Assembly: GCA_034190875.2 (NCBI GenBank)
Contig: CM067348.1
Coordinates: 6,960,063-7,024,062, forward strand
Direction of reading: 5' to 3'
Origin: Urechis unicinctus
Lineage: Eukaryota > Annelida > Polychaeta > Xenopneusta > Urechidae
DNA length: 64,000 bases
Shown piece by piece: positions 45,063 through 57,700 of the stretch (positions within the stretch are counted from its first letter, which is position 1; each line of letters begins with the position of its first letter). Position numbers and translations under genes: made by a program. A model generated the notes under the pieces. It did no database searches. It saw only the letters and a program-made list of their open reading frames with translations, and was not told where the DNA came from.

Positions 45063-46642
45063 CTAAAAATTGTAATAAAAAGGGGGATATTCTTTATAAG
45101 TTTTCACCCCTCTGCCACCTTTACATGAGTAATGACCACATAAGACAACAACAACTGAGGCTAGCAAAACACATACAACTAGAAGTATAGTTGAAGTTGG
45201 ACCAAATCCACACTTAGCATTAGACTGTTCCTCTGGTGGACTTGCGAGGTCTGCAACAGACATGGTTCCAGTGTAGTCAGAAAGATAAATTTTATTATGC
45301 TAGGCAATTATCTCCAAACAAGTATATGCCGACTTTTGTTTCAAAGATACCAATACTTCCAAAATATCCACTTAAAAAGGTGGCCAAATAAAGTGTATTT
45401 AACAAGTTTAGACAAACAGCTTCTATGTATTGAACACAGATACAGGTCATTAATCAAGTGACAGTAAACGAAACCATATTTCAAAGAGGTGATGGCATTA
45501 GCTGTACATAATGCCAGTAACATATGCTAACCCGGGAATATTTTGATGTCTAACAGAGCACGTTCAGGATCTTTGTCTTGGATGCACTCGTATGTTCCAC
45601 CATCCTCCATCGTCACATTTGGCACCAACAGACGCAATTCCATCCTTCCATATCCGCTTATCGGTTCCAGTTCGTATTTCTCCCCATTGTGGATTTCTGT
45701 TCCATTTACGGCGATGCTCAAATATGTCTCTGTCCCACCGAGGCATACTAGTTTCATTGCTTCCCCAGCCATAAGTCGAGTCGGGCCAAACATCTTTAAA
45801 TCCGGGACCCCTAAATAAACATATAGAAATTGCAACAAAGTGTTTAGTTTAACAACGGCTGATAAAGCAGGGTTTTGATTTTTCCAGCTGATTGAATGGC
45901 ACAGATCAAGGGCTATAAATTCCATGAATAGTCAAATTGGCCTTGTTTTTCTAATGCAACATGAGTCGCATGTTCAAAGGTGTTAGCTGACAGTGCAATT
46001 GTGAAAAGCCAAAAGTATCAGACTCAAACAATCTTTATTTCTTGCCACTAGCAAGGAAATTAAGACAACATCTCTGAATTGACTACCTCCCAAATGTAAC
46101 CAACTGAATTATTTAGTGGCAGCACTCAATCATAATATATTATTAATTTAAGGAGCAGAACAGATGTATATTAAACCAGTTACAACACTCACTTGGCAGC
46201 ACTTGCACAGGCATCATATCTAAATCAGTATCGCCCACTTTTTTCTGGCATATGTACGATCCAGCGTGCTGAGTGGTTACATTTTTAATCAGCAGCTCTG
46301 AGCCGTAATCATTGTAAGAGATCCCATATGTTATCTCTTCTCCGTACCCCCCATGGTACCAGCTACACCCAGGCACCCCACAACCGATACAGAACAGCCT
46401 CAATTCTTCTCCTTCGAAGAGCTTCGATGCCCCGTACATCCGTACATCATGAAGCTCTAAATTGACAAAGCAAATGACCAAGAAAGGTACAATACAATCA
46501 GATAATATTGACATAATTGATGTCAACAATGTTATATATCACTTGACAAGTTAACATATCGTCAAATATGTCAGTGCAATGACCAACCATAGGATGAAAC
46601 ACCACCCGGCAAAATCAAAAGGAACAGCAGCTGCAGTCCCAT
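45063..46642 (-). CDS. Two-Ig-domain type I membrane receptor, four exons
   Basis: Exons on the - strand: 46642-46588, 46456-46193, 45810-45532 and 45250-45063. All introns are GT/AG and every junction is phase 1, the usual pattern for Ig-domain exons. Spliced length is 786 bp, 261 residues plus stop. Exon 1 is a signal peptide (MGLQLLFLLILPGGVSS). Exons 2 and 3 each encode one Ig fold: the first has LFCIGC and AGSYICQ, the second KLVCLGG and DGGTYEC. Exon 4 has a short stalk, one membrane helix (STILLVVCVLLASVVVVLCG) and a 20-residue tail with two nearby tyrosine clusters but no ITIM or ITAM. Role: a cell-surface recognition or adhesion protein; ligand unknown. A possible poly(A) signal on this strand is at 44216-44221. 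It appears intact. Confidence 0.8.
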
Positions 46643-47327
46643 TTTGACAGAATCTGCAATGAAGTAAAGTTATTTTCTGTTGACACATCATTTATAACAA
46701 TCCATAAGGTAAATTGACAAAATATGCCAACCAAATACACCAGATAATCCTTATTTGAGAGTGACCTTAGCAATAATGTCATGGTCATGGGTAACCTAAC
46801 CAATCTAAGTTACCATAAAATTTCAATTTGGTTTGAAAGAAATCTGATTGCCCAGAAACAGCAGTTCCAATTCTCCATTGGGTTTACATTGTACAAGAGA
46901 TTTGTCAATAATGACTCAGGAGTTGAAGGACATGTAGGAATGTGTTTTACTTAACATAGAGTCATCAATATCAGAGGGGTCTGTGTGTAAGCTATTTTTT
47001 TTATAGAAAAGGTGTCAGCAAAACACATTCCCTATGAGGTTTAAATTGTACAATGCATACAGTGCTGATTCTTAGCTTGTCATGTGTCTTTGTGTAATTT
47101 GGGGCTGCGACCTCATTGCAAATGTTGCAGAAATGGAAGAAAATGGCCTTTTATATTTATGAACAGACAGCCAGTCGCTTGAACAAAATGACATGGAAGA
47201 AAATGGCACTTATTACATCACTCCTAAGTCATGAGCAAGGTAATACCATTTTATGATTATAACCTTTGAACTATAAACAGCATACTACTGATGTTTCATG
47301 CAATTCAGAACCAAATGGCTTGCCTAC

Positions 47328-48738
47328 CTTTGGCACCGGTCCTGCGCTTATCTAGTCCCTCAGTTCTTGAAGCTACATGCAACATCAACGGACATATGTT
47401 AATTTTTTTCTTCTAAATATCAGCAATCATATGAAGATACTCTTCTATAAATCATAACTTTACTTAAATGAGCATATTTTGATTGGATAAACAGAATATT
47501 TTAGTAATGATACATGATGCCTACTTTTGGCACTGGCCATGCGCATCTTGGGTGGCTCATTTCTTGGAGCTACATCCAACATTTACATCCCCAGAATTAT
47601 ATAAAAAATTGTTTATCAATTATCATATGAATATTCTTTTCTATAAAATATCCCTTGGCTTAAATGAGCATATTTTGATGGGATAAACTGAAAGGCAGAA
47701 TATTTGAGTAATAATACATGATGCCTACCTTTGGCACTGGCCATGCGCTTCTTGGGTGGCTCATTTCTTGCAGCTACATCCAACATCAACGGACATATGT
47801 TAAATTTTGATTATAAATATCACTTGTCATTCGTTGATACTTATTATTGAGATAAACAAAAGGGCTAACTTTTGAATAAAGATACATGATGCCTACCTCC
47901 AGCGCCGGTCGGTTGCGTTGTCTTGGAACTGACTGGAAGCACATCTGCTGTGGCTGGACGTAACATCAACAATAGTTGTAAGAAGTCACATTCTACCAAA
48001 AAGAATGGCAATGACATACACAATGAATTATAAATGTGTTATATGAGGTAAATCAATTTTCATATGAATATCCTTTTCTATTAAATATTCCTTGGCTTAA
48101 ATGAGCATATTTGGATGGGATAAACAGAAAGGCAGAATATTTGAGTAATAATACATGATGCCTACCTTTGGCACTGGCCATGCACTTCTTGGGTGGCTCA
48201 TTTCTTGGAGCTACATCCAACATCAACGGACATATGTTAAATTTTGATTATAAATATCACTTGTCATTCGTTGATACTTATTATTGAGATAAACAAAAGG
48301 GCTGAACTTTTGAATAAAGATACATGATGCCTACCTCCAGCGCCGGTTGGTTGCGTTGTCTTGGAACTGACTGGAAGCACATCTGCTGTTGTTGGACATA
48401 ACATCAACATTAGTCGTAAGAAGTCACATTCTACCAAAAAGAATGACAATGACATACACAATGAATTATAAATGCATTGGTACATATGAGCAACTGCAAA
48501 ATGAAATTTTTTGTTCAGGATTGACAAAGAATCATTTGAGTAAACACCCACCATACGGTTCAATGTGAAGATCCTCTTCTATGCCTCCTGATTCTTCATT
48601 GGGCTCTGGTTCCGAGACCCCCTTAAACTGTGCACTGACCACAGAGGGATGCAATTTGTCGCTATTCAATGCATATTCGACTTTCGTCGAGTCAACTTCC
48701 GTGCATTTAACAGCGTGATCCTTATAGGGAACATCCAT
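47328..48738 (-). CDS. Partial gene with duplicated 45- and 51-bp mini-exons
   Basis: On the - strand: an exon at 48738-48552 (acceptor TTTTCCAG, phase 0 in, phase 1 out; acidic, Ser/Glu/Pro-rich, includes KVEYALNSDK). Then phase-1 symmetric mini-exons follow: 48385-48335 (51 bp), 48210-48166 (45 bp), 47947-47897 (51 bp), 47773-47729, 47569-47525 and 47372-47328 (45 bp each). The 51-bp exons encode ADVLPVSSKTTQPTGAG; the 45-bp exons encode versions of APRNEPPKKCMASAK. All keep AG acceptors and GTAGGC donors, so any can be skipped without changing frame. The low-complexity, hydrophilic content suggests a receptor's cytoplasmic tail or a linker. Start and end of the gene were not found; it may be a neighbouring Ig-receptor paralogue or alternative 5' exons of the gene at 45063-46642. 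Confidence 0.55.
47690..48560. repeat. 437-bp tandem duplication carrying mini-exons
   Basis: The block with one 51-bp and one 45-bp exon plus their introns occurs twice with an offset of 437-438 bp and high similarity, so it duplicated recently. Additional 45-bp exon copies at about 200-bp spacing lie to the left. Confidence 0.75.
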
Positions 48739-48739
48739 C

Positions 48740-50620
48740 TGGAAAACGATATTATTTCACATGCATTATGTTGAGGCAAGTAACTGTGGGAAGAACACCA
48801 ACACAATTCATCTGTAAGAGTAATATAATGTGTTGGCTTCAAGCTTATGATACCAGATCAATCAGCATTTTAATGTGTAAATAACTTATAAAACTCGACT
48901 AGGTAAGGTATTCCAATATATATAAATGTCCACGCTATATAGATTGTTGTTGACAGTCAGTTGGGGAGAGATATGAAAATCAACTATGTTTGACCCAATG
49001 TGATCAGCCCTGTATGGCAGCTGTGATTTGTAGGTGGGGTCGGTTGGCAGGTAGGACTGTGTTTGTGGTAGGTGGTTCTCTTCTTGAGCGTTATTATTAG
49101 TAGATATATTACGCTGCAATAATATGTCTCTATGTATTTAATCAAACATATACACTTTTCCTATAAGTCGGTTTACAATTCAAGCATAACATCACTTGAG
49201 AGTACATTATAAGTGATTTGTAGGATAAAGTTGGGGTTGGATCCCTCAGAAAGTAACATTTTTGATATTTCCGGGCACTAAGTTTCAAAATATTTAAGGG
49301 GGTAGGTGAGGCATAAGGATGATAATTAATACTTAATAATTCAAAGGTCATGTTTTCAAAAGCTTATTATCGGGCAATCTAGAATGCAAATATCGAGTTA
49401 TAAATTGCCCATAACAAATATGCTCAAAGCTTACATCTATGCAGTAATTAGGTGTTTGAAAGATAAATTATGGTAAATGAAAGCATTATGTAGCATAAAC
49501 ATGACCTTTAAGGCTCTTGGGGTGGGTTTTCACTTCATATAAAACTTGTATTCCGTGTATAAAAAAACAGCAATTTGTTTTGGTGGCTTGCCTCTTTTGA
49601 AAAGCCAATGGCAAATATTTATGCTTCAAAACTAAACAGACTGGGAAATGGTGAGCCAATGGTTACTTTGTGTGATGTAGGGTCTTACGAGTCTTCATTT
49701 TCACAACCTGAAGAAAAGCATAAAAAAACACCCAAAAATCGGGCTTGCTCGGACACGAGAAAAAAAAGATCAAATTCTTGATTTTGTATATCAATAAAAC
49801 CTAATCCCATACCACAAATATTGGTCAATGTTTTTTATCAGGCCAAGTAGCTCAATGAAATCACATTTATCCTGTTACAAAGCCCATTTCTAAATAATAA
49901 ATAACAGCTGTTTGAAAATGCTCCATACAGGCAAGTGGACGTTTGTGAAGCAGATGTCCAAAGTCGACCCCTTTTTTTGGCCATTAAAAATCTGCCATAG
50001 CTTAATAACGGATGGTCATACAACAAAACTGGATACAATTGTGGAATGCTTCCCTGTGGTATCAAGTTTGCAAGTATTGACAGACTTTGAAAAATTGATT
50101 GACCACCCTACTACCAGCCCGGATGGCCGGTGGCAAATTTTCTTAGTTTCATGCCCTGTAAGCACATAGAGCAAAGTTGGGCAATTTCGACCCCCTCAAA
50201 TCGAAATATCGCGCAGATCGTGCGATTTTTGGTCACATGACGTAGATTTATTTAGTTTCCAGCGCCTCATCTTTGAGTGATATTGGAATCACTGAAGATT
50301 AGTTGGTAAGTTTGATTCATTAGTGGCAACCCATGAATTAATGACAAAGAGTTTTGCATTGGAGTGCAATAGTCTACTGTTGAGATTCATTCATTCATTC
50401 TTTTTTTCATGCACTCATTCATTCAATCATTAACAGTGGACAAACTAACTCATATTTGCTTTTTTCATAACATACCTACCTTGTAATTACATTACGCAAA
50501 CTCCTTCATCATCAAAATTTATATATGGGTTCATGATGATGGGAAATGAAATCATAACCAAGCATCAGCAATATGGTGATGTACTGGGTAGTTATTCATC
50601 AGCAACATGGGAAATTTCAG
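48740..50620. other. No gene seen
   Basis: Noncoding AT-rich sequence. Earlier exons of the - strand gene may lie here but none could be supported. A 48,920-49,030 stretch shares the words TTTGACCC and GATCAGCC with the tandem repeat at 55038-55498. Confidence 0.4.
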
Positions 50621-50626
50621 TAAGAT

Positions 50627-50913
50627 TGGTCCTTCCACTGTGGGTAGGTCCAAACTAATCCAAAATGGCTGTATATGTGTCTGATGATGGGAAATCATAA
50701 CTGGCCCTTCCACTGTGGGTAGGTCCACCTTAGCCTAATGGCTGTAGTGTCTGATGTGCATGTTGCTGGCCCTTCCACTGTGGGTAGGTCCACCTTAGCC
50801 TTAATGGCTGTTGTGTCTGATGGCCCTTCCATGTGGGTAGGCCCTTCCAAATGGGTTGTAGGTCCCTTCCACTGTGGGTAGGTCCACCTTAGCCGAAATG
50901 ACTGTAGTGTCTG
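50627..50913. repeat. Minisatellite with CCTTCCACTGTGGGTAGGTCC core
   Basis: Five or so units of 54-75 bp are built around CTTCCACTGTGGGTAGGTCC followed by an ATGGCTGTAGTGTCTGAT-like segment. The last unit contains a partial internal duplication. Confidence 0.85.
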
Positions 50914-50989
50914 ACAAACGTGTTCTATTCAAACGCAATTCCCTGAGGGAGCCCATATAGAAATCAAAGAAAGCTGCGACCACCATTCG

Positions 50990-51370
50990 CCAAAACCTAC
51001 CCAAAGCCATTTCAGGAGCAGAGGTGATAAAGATGCTCAGGGAAAGAGAGGAAACAAAGAAACATCTGGAGGAAGAGAAAGCAAAACAAAAAGAAGAGAG
51101 GGAAAAGAAAAGGATCGAAAAAGGCAAGGCTGAGCTTAAGAAGAAGGAAGTGAGGGAAAGGGAGAGGAGGATATGAAAAAAAAACAAAGCTGCCCAACTA
51201 CTTGCCAGAGAAATGAAAAGAAAAAACACAACATATCGCAAGCGCAGGATTGATACTGACTCGAGTGAGGAAAATGAAGCAAACTGTAGTAACTGCCACA
51301 TGGGGGAGGGGGGGTCAACCTGATGGATTGGTTGTGATGAGTGCCAGAGATGGTGGCATATGGTAGGGTG
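50990..51370 (+). pseudogene. pogo/DDE_1-type transposase C-terminal remnant
   Basis: A + strand frame reads LPKAISGAEVIKMLREREE, then a long Lys/Glu/Arg-rich charged helix, an acidic serine patch (DTDSSEENEAN), and a PHD-like zinc cluster (CSNCHM, then WIGCDECQRWWHM). This exact order of charged helix plus CxxC...CxxC cluster closes many pogo/Tigger/DDE_1 transposases of marine invertebrates. The frame carries in-frame stop codons (near 51174 and 51320) and the catalytic DDE core is absent, so it is a dead fragment of a plain DNA transposon. Confidence 0.55.
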
Positions 51371-54150
51371 GTCAATCAAAATTTCAAAATGCTTGTATCA
51401 AATATGCTATTAGTTCATTTGAAAGGCCTCACTTTGGGCATATCAAAACTGTTTTCATTTTTGAAATATGTAGATCTGTTAGAAAGTTATTGCGATTTTT
51501 ATGGTCCAAAAATGGCACATAATTTGGACAAGTGCTTGACAAACTCCCTGTTTCCCATATGAGGCAAGTTTGGTTTGCCATTATATCTATAGTAGATCAT
51601 TATAGACCAATGTTTCATACTAAAAGGCATGTTTGGGAGCTCCTTAGACAAATTAAAAACATACAACTCTATGGTTAAATTGATTTTAAGATTTACGGAC
51701 TGTGGAGAATGGTATTTTGTGTCTTGGATTATAGGTCTACTTTGAATGCCCATAATTCAATGCTGAATTATGAAACAAGTTATTTGATCAACTGAGATCA
51801 ATAACAGCCATGTGGTCCTTAAAAGTACTAGTTTGTGAGGCCTTATACCAATTATTTCCCACTATAATACTACTTCCTATATTAAATATCGTTCAATGAC
51901 CAAAAATCTAACTTTTTTAAAGGATTTTTACAATATGTGGTAAACTTTTGCTCATATTGGAAAAAATATTTGCTGTTTCACCCTAAAACTACCAGTTTTT
52001 ATTAGGTTAACATCCAGTTGTATCATTAGGAAGTTTTGCATCATTTATTTGGACCCAGTTATTACATGAGAGCTCTTGGAAAGAGGTATGTCATGAATAT
52101 ATTCCATAATTTTTTTTTGGCTTTATTGATGGTAAAGAGCTATTTTTCACCAAAAACACCCCATCCATGAGCCTTAAAACTCATGAATGCCGTGCAGCAT
52201 GCTGTTTTGTCAAGAGGGAGTGTTTTAATAACTTAATTGCTCCATATATGTATATTGAGGCCATATAAAGGTCGGGCATCGGGCATTGATTGTGTAAAAA
52301 ATATTACTCATACCCCTTTGATACTTTGAAAAGAATAGGAACAGCTTATACACTGCATAGATACACATTGAAAATGCAACTTGTGAAGCTTTTAGTGTCA
52401 ATCCTTAACCATTTACTGTGTGTACCCGCTTAAATTATTGAGAATTAGTGAGAGGGAATTTCCACCCCAAAAAAATAACCTGACAAATTTATGCTCACAT
52501 TTGGCTGACCCACATCTGCACCAACATTTATCTTTCTATTTTAATGACATTTATAAGCAAATATTATAATAATTGCATTCAACCAATGGCAATTTTTTTT
52601 TACTGAGTACGAATTTTGTTGTGACTGCTGTTGGCTTGGTGATCGATCTTAAGGTATTTGATGAGCCCCCTGCACAAACATCGCTCTCTTCAGCATTTGT
52701 TTTGACTGCAGTTGCCTTATTCTCAGGTAGATCAAACACCATATTATCTGAAATTTGGCATTGTTTTCCTCTCATTTTCTGCATAGCTTGAGTTTTACAA
52801 ACGGCTTTGGTCCACAACGTTGGGTGGGGGGGGGGGGGTTACTGGATCAGGGTTTTTTTTATTCTGAACTTGTTACAACCAAATAAACACTGAATCAACT
52901 AAATCTTTGTCGAACCAACCTCAGTGATGAATGATTCTACATTAACATTAACAATAATTATTTTTGAACACATTTCACAAAAACAATTGTTAAACCTATT
53001 TGGTAGTATAAGTGCCCCCGGCGTGCAATGCCGCCAACTTAGAATCTTCTAAATATGGTCAAGGAGGCGTTACATATATTCATCCGACGATCTTATTTTA
53101 TTACTTAAATATATAAATAACTCACCATTAGAAACTTGCACACTTGCTGCAGAAGCCATTACTAATTTTGAATACCTTAATAAGTTGTAAATAGCAGAAA
53201 ATTTGTCTGACGACAAGCTGGCAGCGTGTATTGCAAATGTTCGCGTCGAAAAGGATTTTCTTGATATGGTTGATTCGTCGAAGGGGTATGGGCTTAATAT
53301 TTAACCAATCAAAAAGCTGTAAAAGCCATTGTGGGAGGGACAGTCTCTTCTTCCCCAAGTCGAGTGAATGTGGTGAATTTGTAAAAATATCGGCGAGTTA
53401 TCGGATTTGAAGCAGAAAACCACGGATTTTTCAGCTTTTAAATATCGTTTTCAATGCAACTCACACGGATCAGAGTATCATTTTCATTTTTCTTCGATAT
53501 TCTGTCGTTTAAATGCGATTTTGAGAAATATTAAGCCTGTACGGTGATTTTCTGTCAACCATATAAATTCTGCCACGACATTTTGGGCCCAGAAAATGAC
53601 AACATTTTGCCTATATGATTGAATTTGGTATCATATGAAAGAACTAATCTTTATATTCAACATATCTAAACAGCAAAGTCTGTCGTTCAATCATTCGCCG
53701 TCGGCAGCCAGTAACATCAGAGCCCTAAACAGCATAAAATGGCTAGTCCAAACAAAATTGGCGCAGCGTTTGACTGCCCTACATAAGGAATGCACTGCCG
53801 GCCACACCCTAGCCACACTAACAGATGATGAGATTGAGGCTTATGCCAAATATAATTTGCTATTATCAATATCATAGTGTATTCACTACAGTTATGACTT
53901 TACTACTTTACACATAATAAATGAGAAGTTTCAATGCATTCCAACCACATCATTCTTTTTCTTAAGATATGATTCATCAAATGTGACATTTGAGAAAAAA
54001 AACTTCATATGAGTATGACTGCAAATGGTAAAAGTCACTATAAATTATAAAATTTGTATTAAACTGTTGGCCATGTAAACTACGGAAGGAACGTTATCGT
54101 GTACTACTACTAGCCTTCGCCTACCTGCAATTAGGGCTGTCAGTGATTTT
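51370..54150. other. No gene seen; AT-rich with a G run
   Basis: Long noncoding stretch. 52825-52838 holds a G homopolymer-like run. Short frames at 52551-52817 and 53635-53877 show no family features. Confidence 0.45.
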
Positions 54151-54159
54151 TTTTCAAAT

Positions 54160-54700
54160 TCATTGTATCTCGTTGAAATTATACATGAAGATAGGTATAC
54201 TCATGAGGATTCTAAAAAGGTATGTTTCATTTTTTTAAGTCAAGTAGAAAAAAAGTTATTGAGGTTTCAATTTCCATGGTATTGCTCGGTTTTGTGCCAG
54301 AATTCTACGGTAAGGGATAACAGCCACTTTCTGTCTTATATTTAGAATATCATAGTGAAATTATACCACAAGAAATGTGCAATGTAGAGGATTCTAATAA
54401 GCTATGTTTCATGTTTTTTAAATCAATTATTAAAACAGTTATTGAGGTTTCTAATTCCATGGAATTGCTCGGTTATATTTTGAATATCATAGTGAAATTA
54501 TATCAAAAGAAATGTTCAATGTAGAGGATTCTAATAAGCTATGTTTCATGTTTTTTAAATCAATTATTAAAACAGTTATTGAGGTTTCTAATTCCATGGA
54601 ATTGCTTGGCTTTGTGCAAGAATTCTATGGTAAGGGATAACAGCCACTTTCTATGTCTTATATTTAGAATATCATAGTGAAATTGTACCAAAAGAAAGTG
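54160..54700. repeat. Tandem repeat of about 130-190 bp, three copies
   Basis: Copies begin near 54165, 54350 and 54480, with a partial fourth near 54665. Shared words include AGAATATCATAGTGAAATTA, GAGGATTCTAATAAGCTATG and TTATTGAGGTTTCTAATTCC. The middle copies are nearly identical. Confidence 0.75.
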
Positions 54701-55037
54701 ATAAACTCAGGATGTACTCGGTGACCGAATCTGACACCAAACGTGGTTAACAGAATCTCTTTGTTGTATTCATTCTGGGTGGTGCGCTTGGCGACGAGCA
54801 GCTCGCGTGACGGTCGCCATAACTGTCAGCAGCTCAACATTTACTCTCGTGAACCCTAACTGCGGAAATCCCATGCGCCAGCGCAAGCGGCATAATGACT
54901 TTGAAGTTTCTGGCCAGATCACCAGCCTGTAACTGATAATGTTTGTAATCTACAACCCCAAATAGATAAATTAAGTACCATATGATATTAACTTCTAGAA
55001 TCGAATGTTTTCTTATATGACATAATGCTGATACAGC

Positions 55038-55498
55038 CGTGTGATGGCAAGCTATACGGTATCCCGGCGCAAATATGGGAAGATCGATCATTTAAAAGTT
55101 TAAAATTCGACAAAAGGGTTCCAATCGATTTGAAAATAAACTTCACCGAAGTGTTCCATTGTACTTGAATAACCCTCGTATATAGATGGATGAAAAGGGT
55201 CCGATTGAAAAAAATGAAAATTGATTCTGTTTGACCCTAAGCGATCAGCCGCGTTGGCGATCTTGAGTCGGCCGTGTGAAGGCAAGCTACACGGTCTCCC
55301 GGCGCGGATATGGGAAGATCAATCATTTTAAAGTTTCAAATTCGATAAAACGGTTTCAATAGATCTGAAAAAAATAAACTTGACCTCAGTGTTCCATCAT
55401 ACTTGAATTACCCCGTATATAGATGGGTGTTAGGGGTTATATTAATAAATGAATCAAAGTCAACTTTGTTAGCCCCAAGCGATCGACTGCCGACCGTA
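55038..55498. repeat. 230-bp tandem repeat, two copies
   Basis: Units at 55038-55269 and 55270-55498 share CGTGTGAxGGCAAGCTAxACG, GATATGGGAAGATC and AGTGTTCCAT, about 80% alike. Each has a CCCTAAGCGATC-like end. Confidence 0.8.
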
Positions 55499-55499
55499 A

Positions 55500-56670
55500 T
55501 GATGGATTTTTGCCAATTTGACAGGGTAAGCCGAATTCAGCTTCCAAATTAACTATGTCGGACGCAACAGATCGCCGTCAAATTTGCTACAAATTGAGAA
55601 AAGATATCTATAATGACTTATATACTACCTTCAGTTTCGTATAAATTATATTTCAAGTGGTTTGGGTGCTTTGAAATCGGACGAAATTCTTAACTCGGCT
55701 GTACATATGAACAAATTGACAGAATTAAAAAATTCAAAAACCAAGTGTTGGATACATCATCCCCCAGTATGTTGTCAAAGGGATTCCTCAGAATTCCTCT
55801 TCGCCACTTAATGAGAGCGATTCTTGTGAGACGTGGAAATACCTTTAGTGGAATTCCCGATCGCAGCGTCACGCCGTCAGCGACGGGAAATGTCCGCCGC
55901 TTATCGGGAGATATACACATACCTACTTTATCGCTCAACAAACGATAAGGGGCCGAAATAACCCTACTTTGCTCTACTACGATTAATTAAAATTTGGTCA
56001 TTGGAGACAGAATTGGACTTGAAGATAAATACCTTCAAAAACTTGACCAAAAACTTGATCAGCAAAGCCGCAGAATCCTTGTGAATCCTTTTTTTGACTG
56101 ATTTGTTTGTCATGCGTCTGTCTATCGCAATGGCATTTGATCAGAGTAACGAACGATCTCCTTGCGCATCGGCTTCTGCGCAGGCTAGGATTCGCCTCTG
56201 CACCACACATTTCTTCATGGCGCGCTCTCTCGCACTCACCTTTCGCATAACTCGTTCTAGGAATCATGGGATTGAGCCGAAAGTAGTTCCAGCAAGATGG
56301 CAGCGTCTGTCAATGTTTGCGGTGTTTCTGATCAGAGGGGGTGGGAAGGGAGAAATGGTAGTGTTGCATTTTTTCGGTGATTTCTACCCGCATTTACATA
56401 CGCTGTATACACACTAGGGTTTACATGGTCATTCATGTTTACTGTCCTGTCACCTGGGGTCCACTGGTCTGGTTCTGGGTCTCTGGCATGCCCTCTCATA
56501 AATTAAAGCCGACTTGTTGGAAGTGTTGATCACAAAAACTGCTAGAACAAAGCTGTTCTTCCTTACTGAGTCATAATTCATAATTTAAAATGACTGTACA
56601 ATTTTATTTTATAAAATAGTATTCATTTGTTTGTGTCCATGCTTCAGAATTTCAGACTCCTAAGTAGATA
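55500..56670. other. No gene seen
   Basis: Short overlapping frames near 55690-56420 on both strands lack recognisable features. GC content rises at 56100-56300, which could mark a promoter region for the gene fragment to the right. Confidence 0.35.
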
Positions 56671-56683
56671 ACCTTATCCAGGT

Positions 56684-57700
56684 TGAGACTCTATCATCTA
56701 TGCTTTTCGTGCGGGGAGGACAGGAAGCCTCGTCACCTTCGGCTTCTGAATAATGTGGCTCTGCAGAGAACCTACATGAATTTGTTGAAGGATGTATTTC
56801 TGATAGAAATGCCCCATGACTGTGAATACAAATTATGTGAATATTGTATCAATAGATTGACCAAAACACTTCAGTGGAAAAGAGACGCCATTTCCCGGCT
56901 GCAGTCGTTACAGTGCCAAAAGCGACCTATTAGTGTACTTGAAACTCTATCACCCAATCACAAAATCCTCAAAGAAATGTGACCTGACGATCTAGGATTA
57001 ATACAATGACTGAACAGTGCAGGAAGAGCATTCAAGACTCGACTTGGCCCTGGAAATGACTGGTGGCCACTCTACTTTCTTGTCTGCCATCAACCAGTGT
57101 GAGACAATTGAGCAGCTTGTTTTGAAAGTTGTTTCATATGAACCTTGTCGCCAGCTCTTTGAAGACTACATAGTTTCCAATATGAATAGCCAACTTCAAA
57201 CACTGTGTACCATGGGAAGTTATGGCAGCATTCTATCTATGAAACTCGATGGTCCAATTTCCTCTCTGGCTGAAGATGCTACAGATGAGCTGAGGAAACA
57301 AGTACCTTTCTTGATGAAAGTCCTTGTGATGGCTACATCATCGGTTACTAGCAAAGAAAGCTATTCCTTGTTTGCTATTTACAGCATCATAATGTACAGC
57401 CGCAGTCAGAGGATGAATGCCATGCAGCGACTGTTGATGGTAGCATGTGTTAGATATCATGCTGGAAACCAGGTACTTAGTACAGTACAGTGTTTCAGCT
57501 TATGATTATCCTTTCATATTTCCTATTAATGTTAAATGAGTTTAGCAAATATTGCTCTTCTCTTGTTTCAGTTAATTGAAGTTTTGCACCGCCTAAAGCT
57601 GTCCTTAGCAGATAGTACCAAGTTGTACTTTTTGGACAGTGTGGCTCAATCTTATAATAAGAAACTTCTTGGTCACCATGCCATATCTAATACATGTTGA
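56684..57700 (+). CDS. Zinc-finger gene fragment resembling DUF6589-type proteins
   Basis: Three exon-like parts on the + strand. About 56684-56982 encodes a Cys-rich start (LCFSCGEDRKPRHL ... LCEYCINRL), a CxxC...CxxC zinc finger. About 57020-57472 encodes a helical domain (LVMATSSVTS, LFAIYSIIMYSRSQ, ACVRYHAGNQ) and ends at CAG|GTACTT. 57572-57700 follows a TTTCAG acceptor and continues IEVLHRLKLSLADSTKLYFL before a stop that lies in the adjacent tandem repeat. The arrangement, with a sentence-like SIIMYSRSQRMNAMQRLL block, resembles DUF6589 proteins, a family widely copied in invertebrates and probably of transposon origin. The C-terminal domain is missing, so it is truncated. Family call is tentative. 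Confidence 0.4.

Noticed and set aside
51003-51379. 192-residue reverse-strand frame rich in Phe/Ser/Leu
   Set aside because: It is the antisense of the Lys/Glu-rich transposase helix; composition explains the open frame.
56094-56417. 107-residue plus-strand frame
   Set aside because: An overlapping frame of similar length exists on the other strand, neither shows a motif, and the GC-rich stretch explains both.
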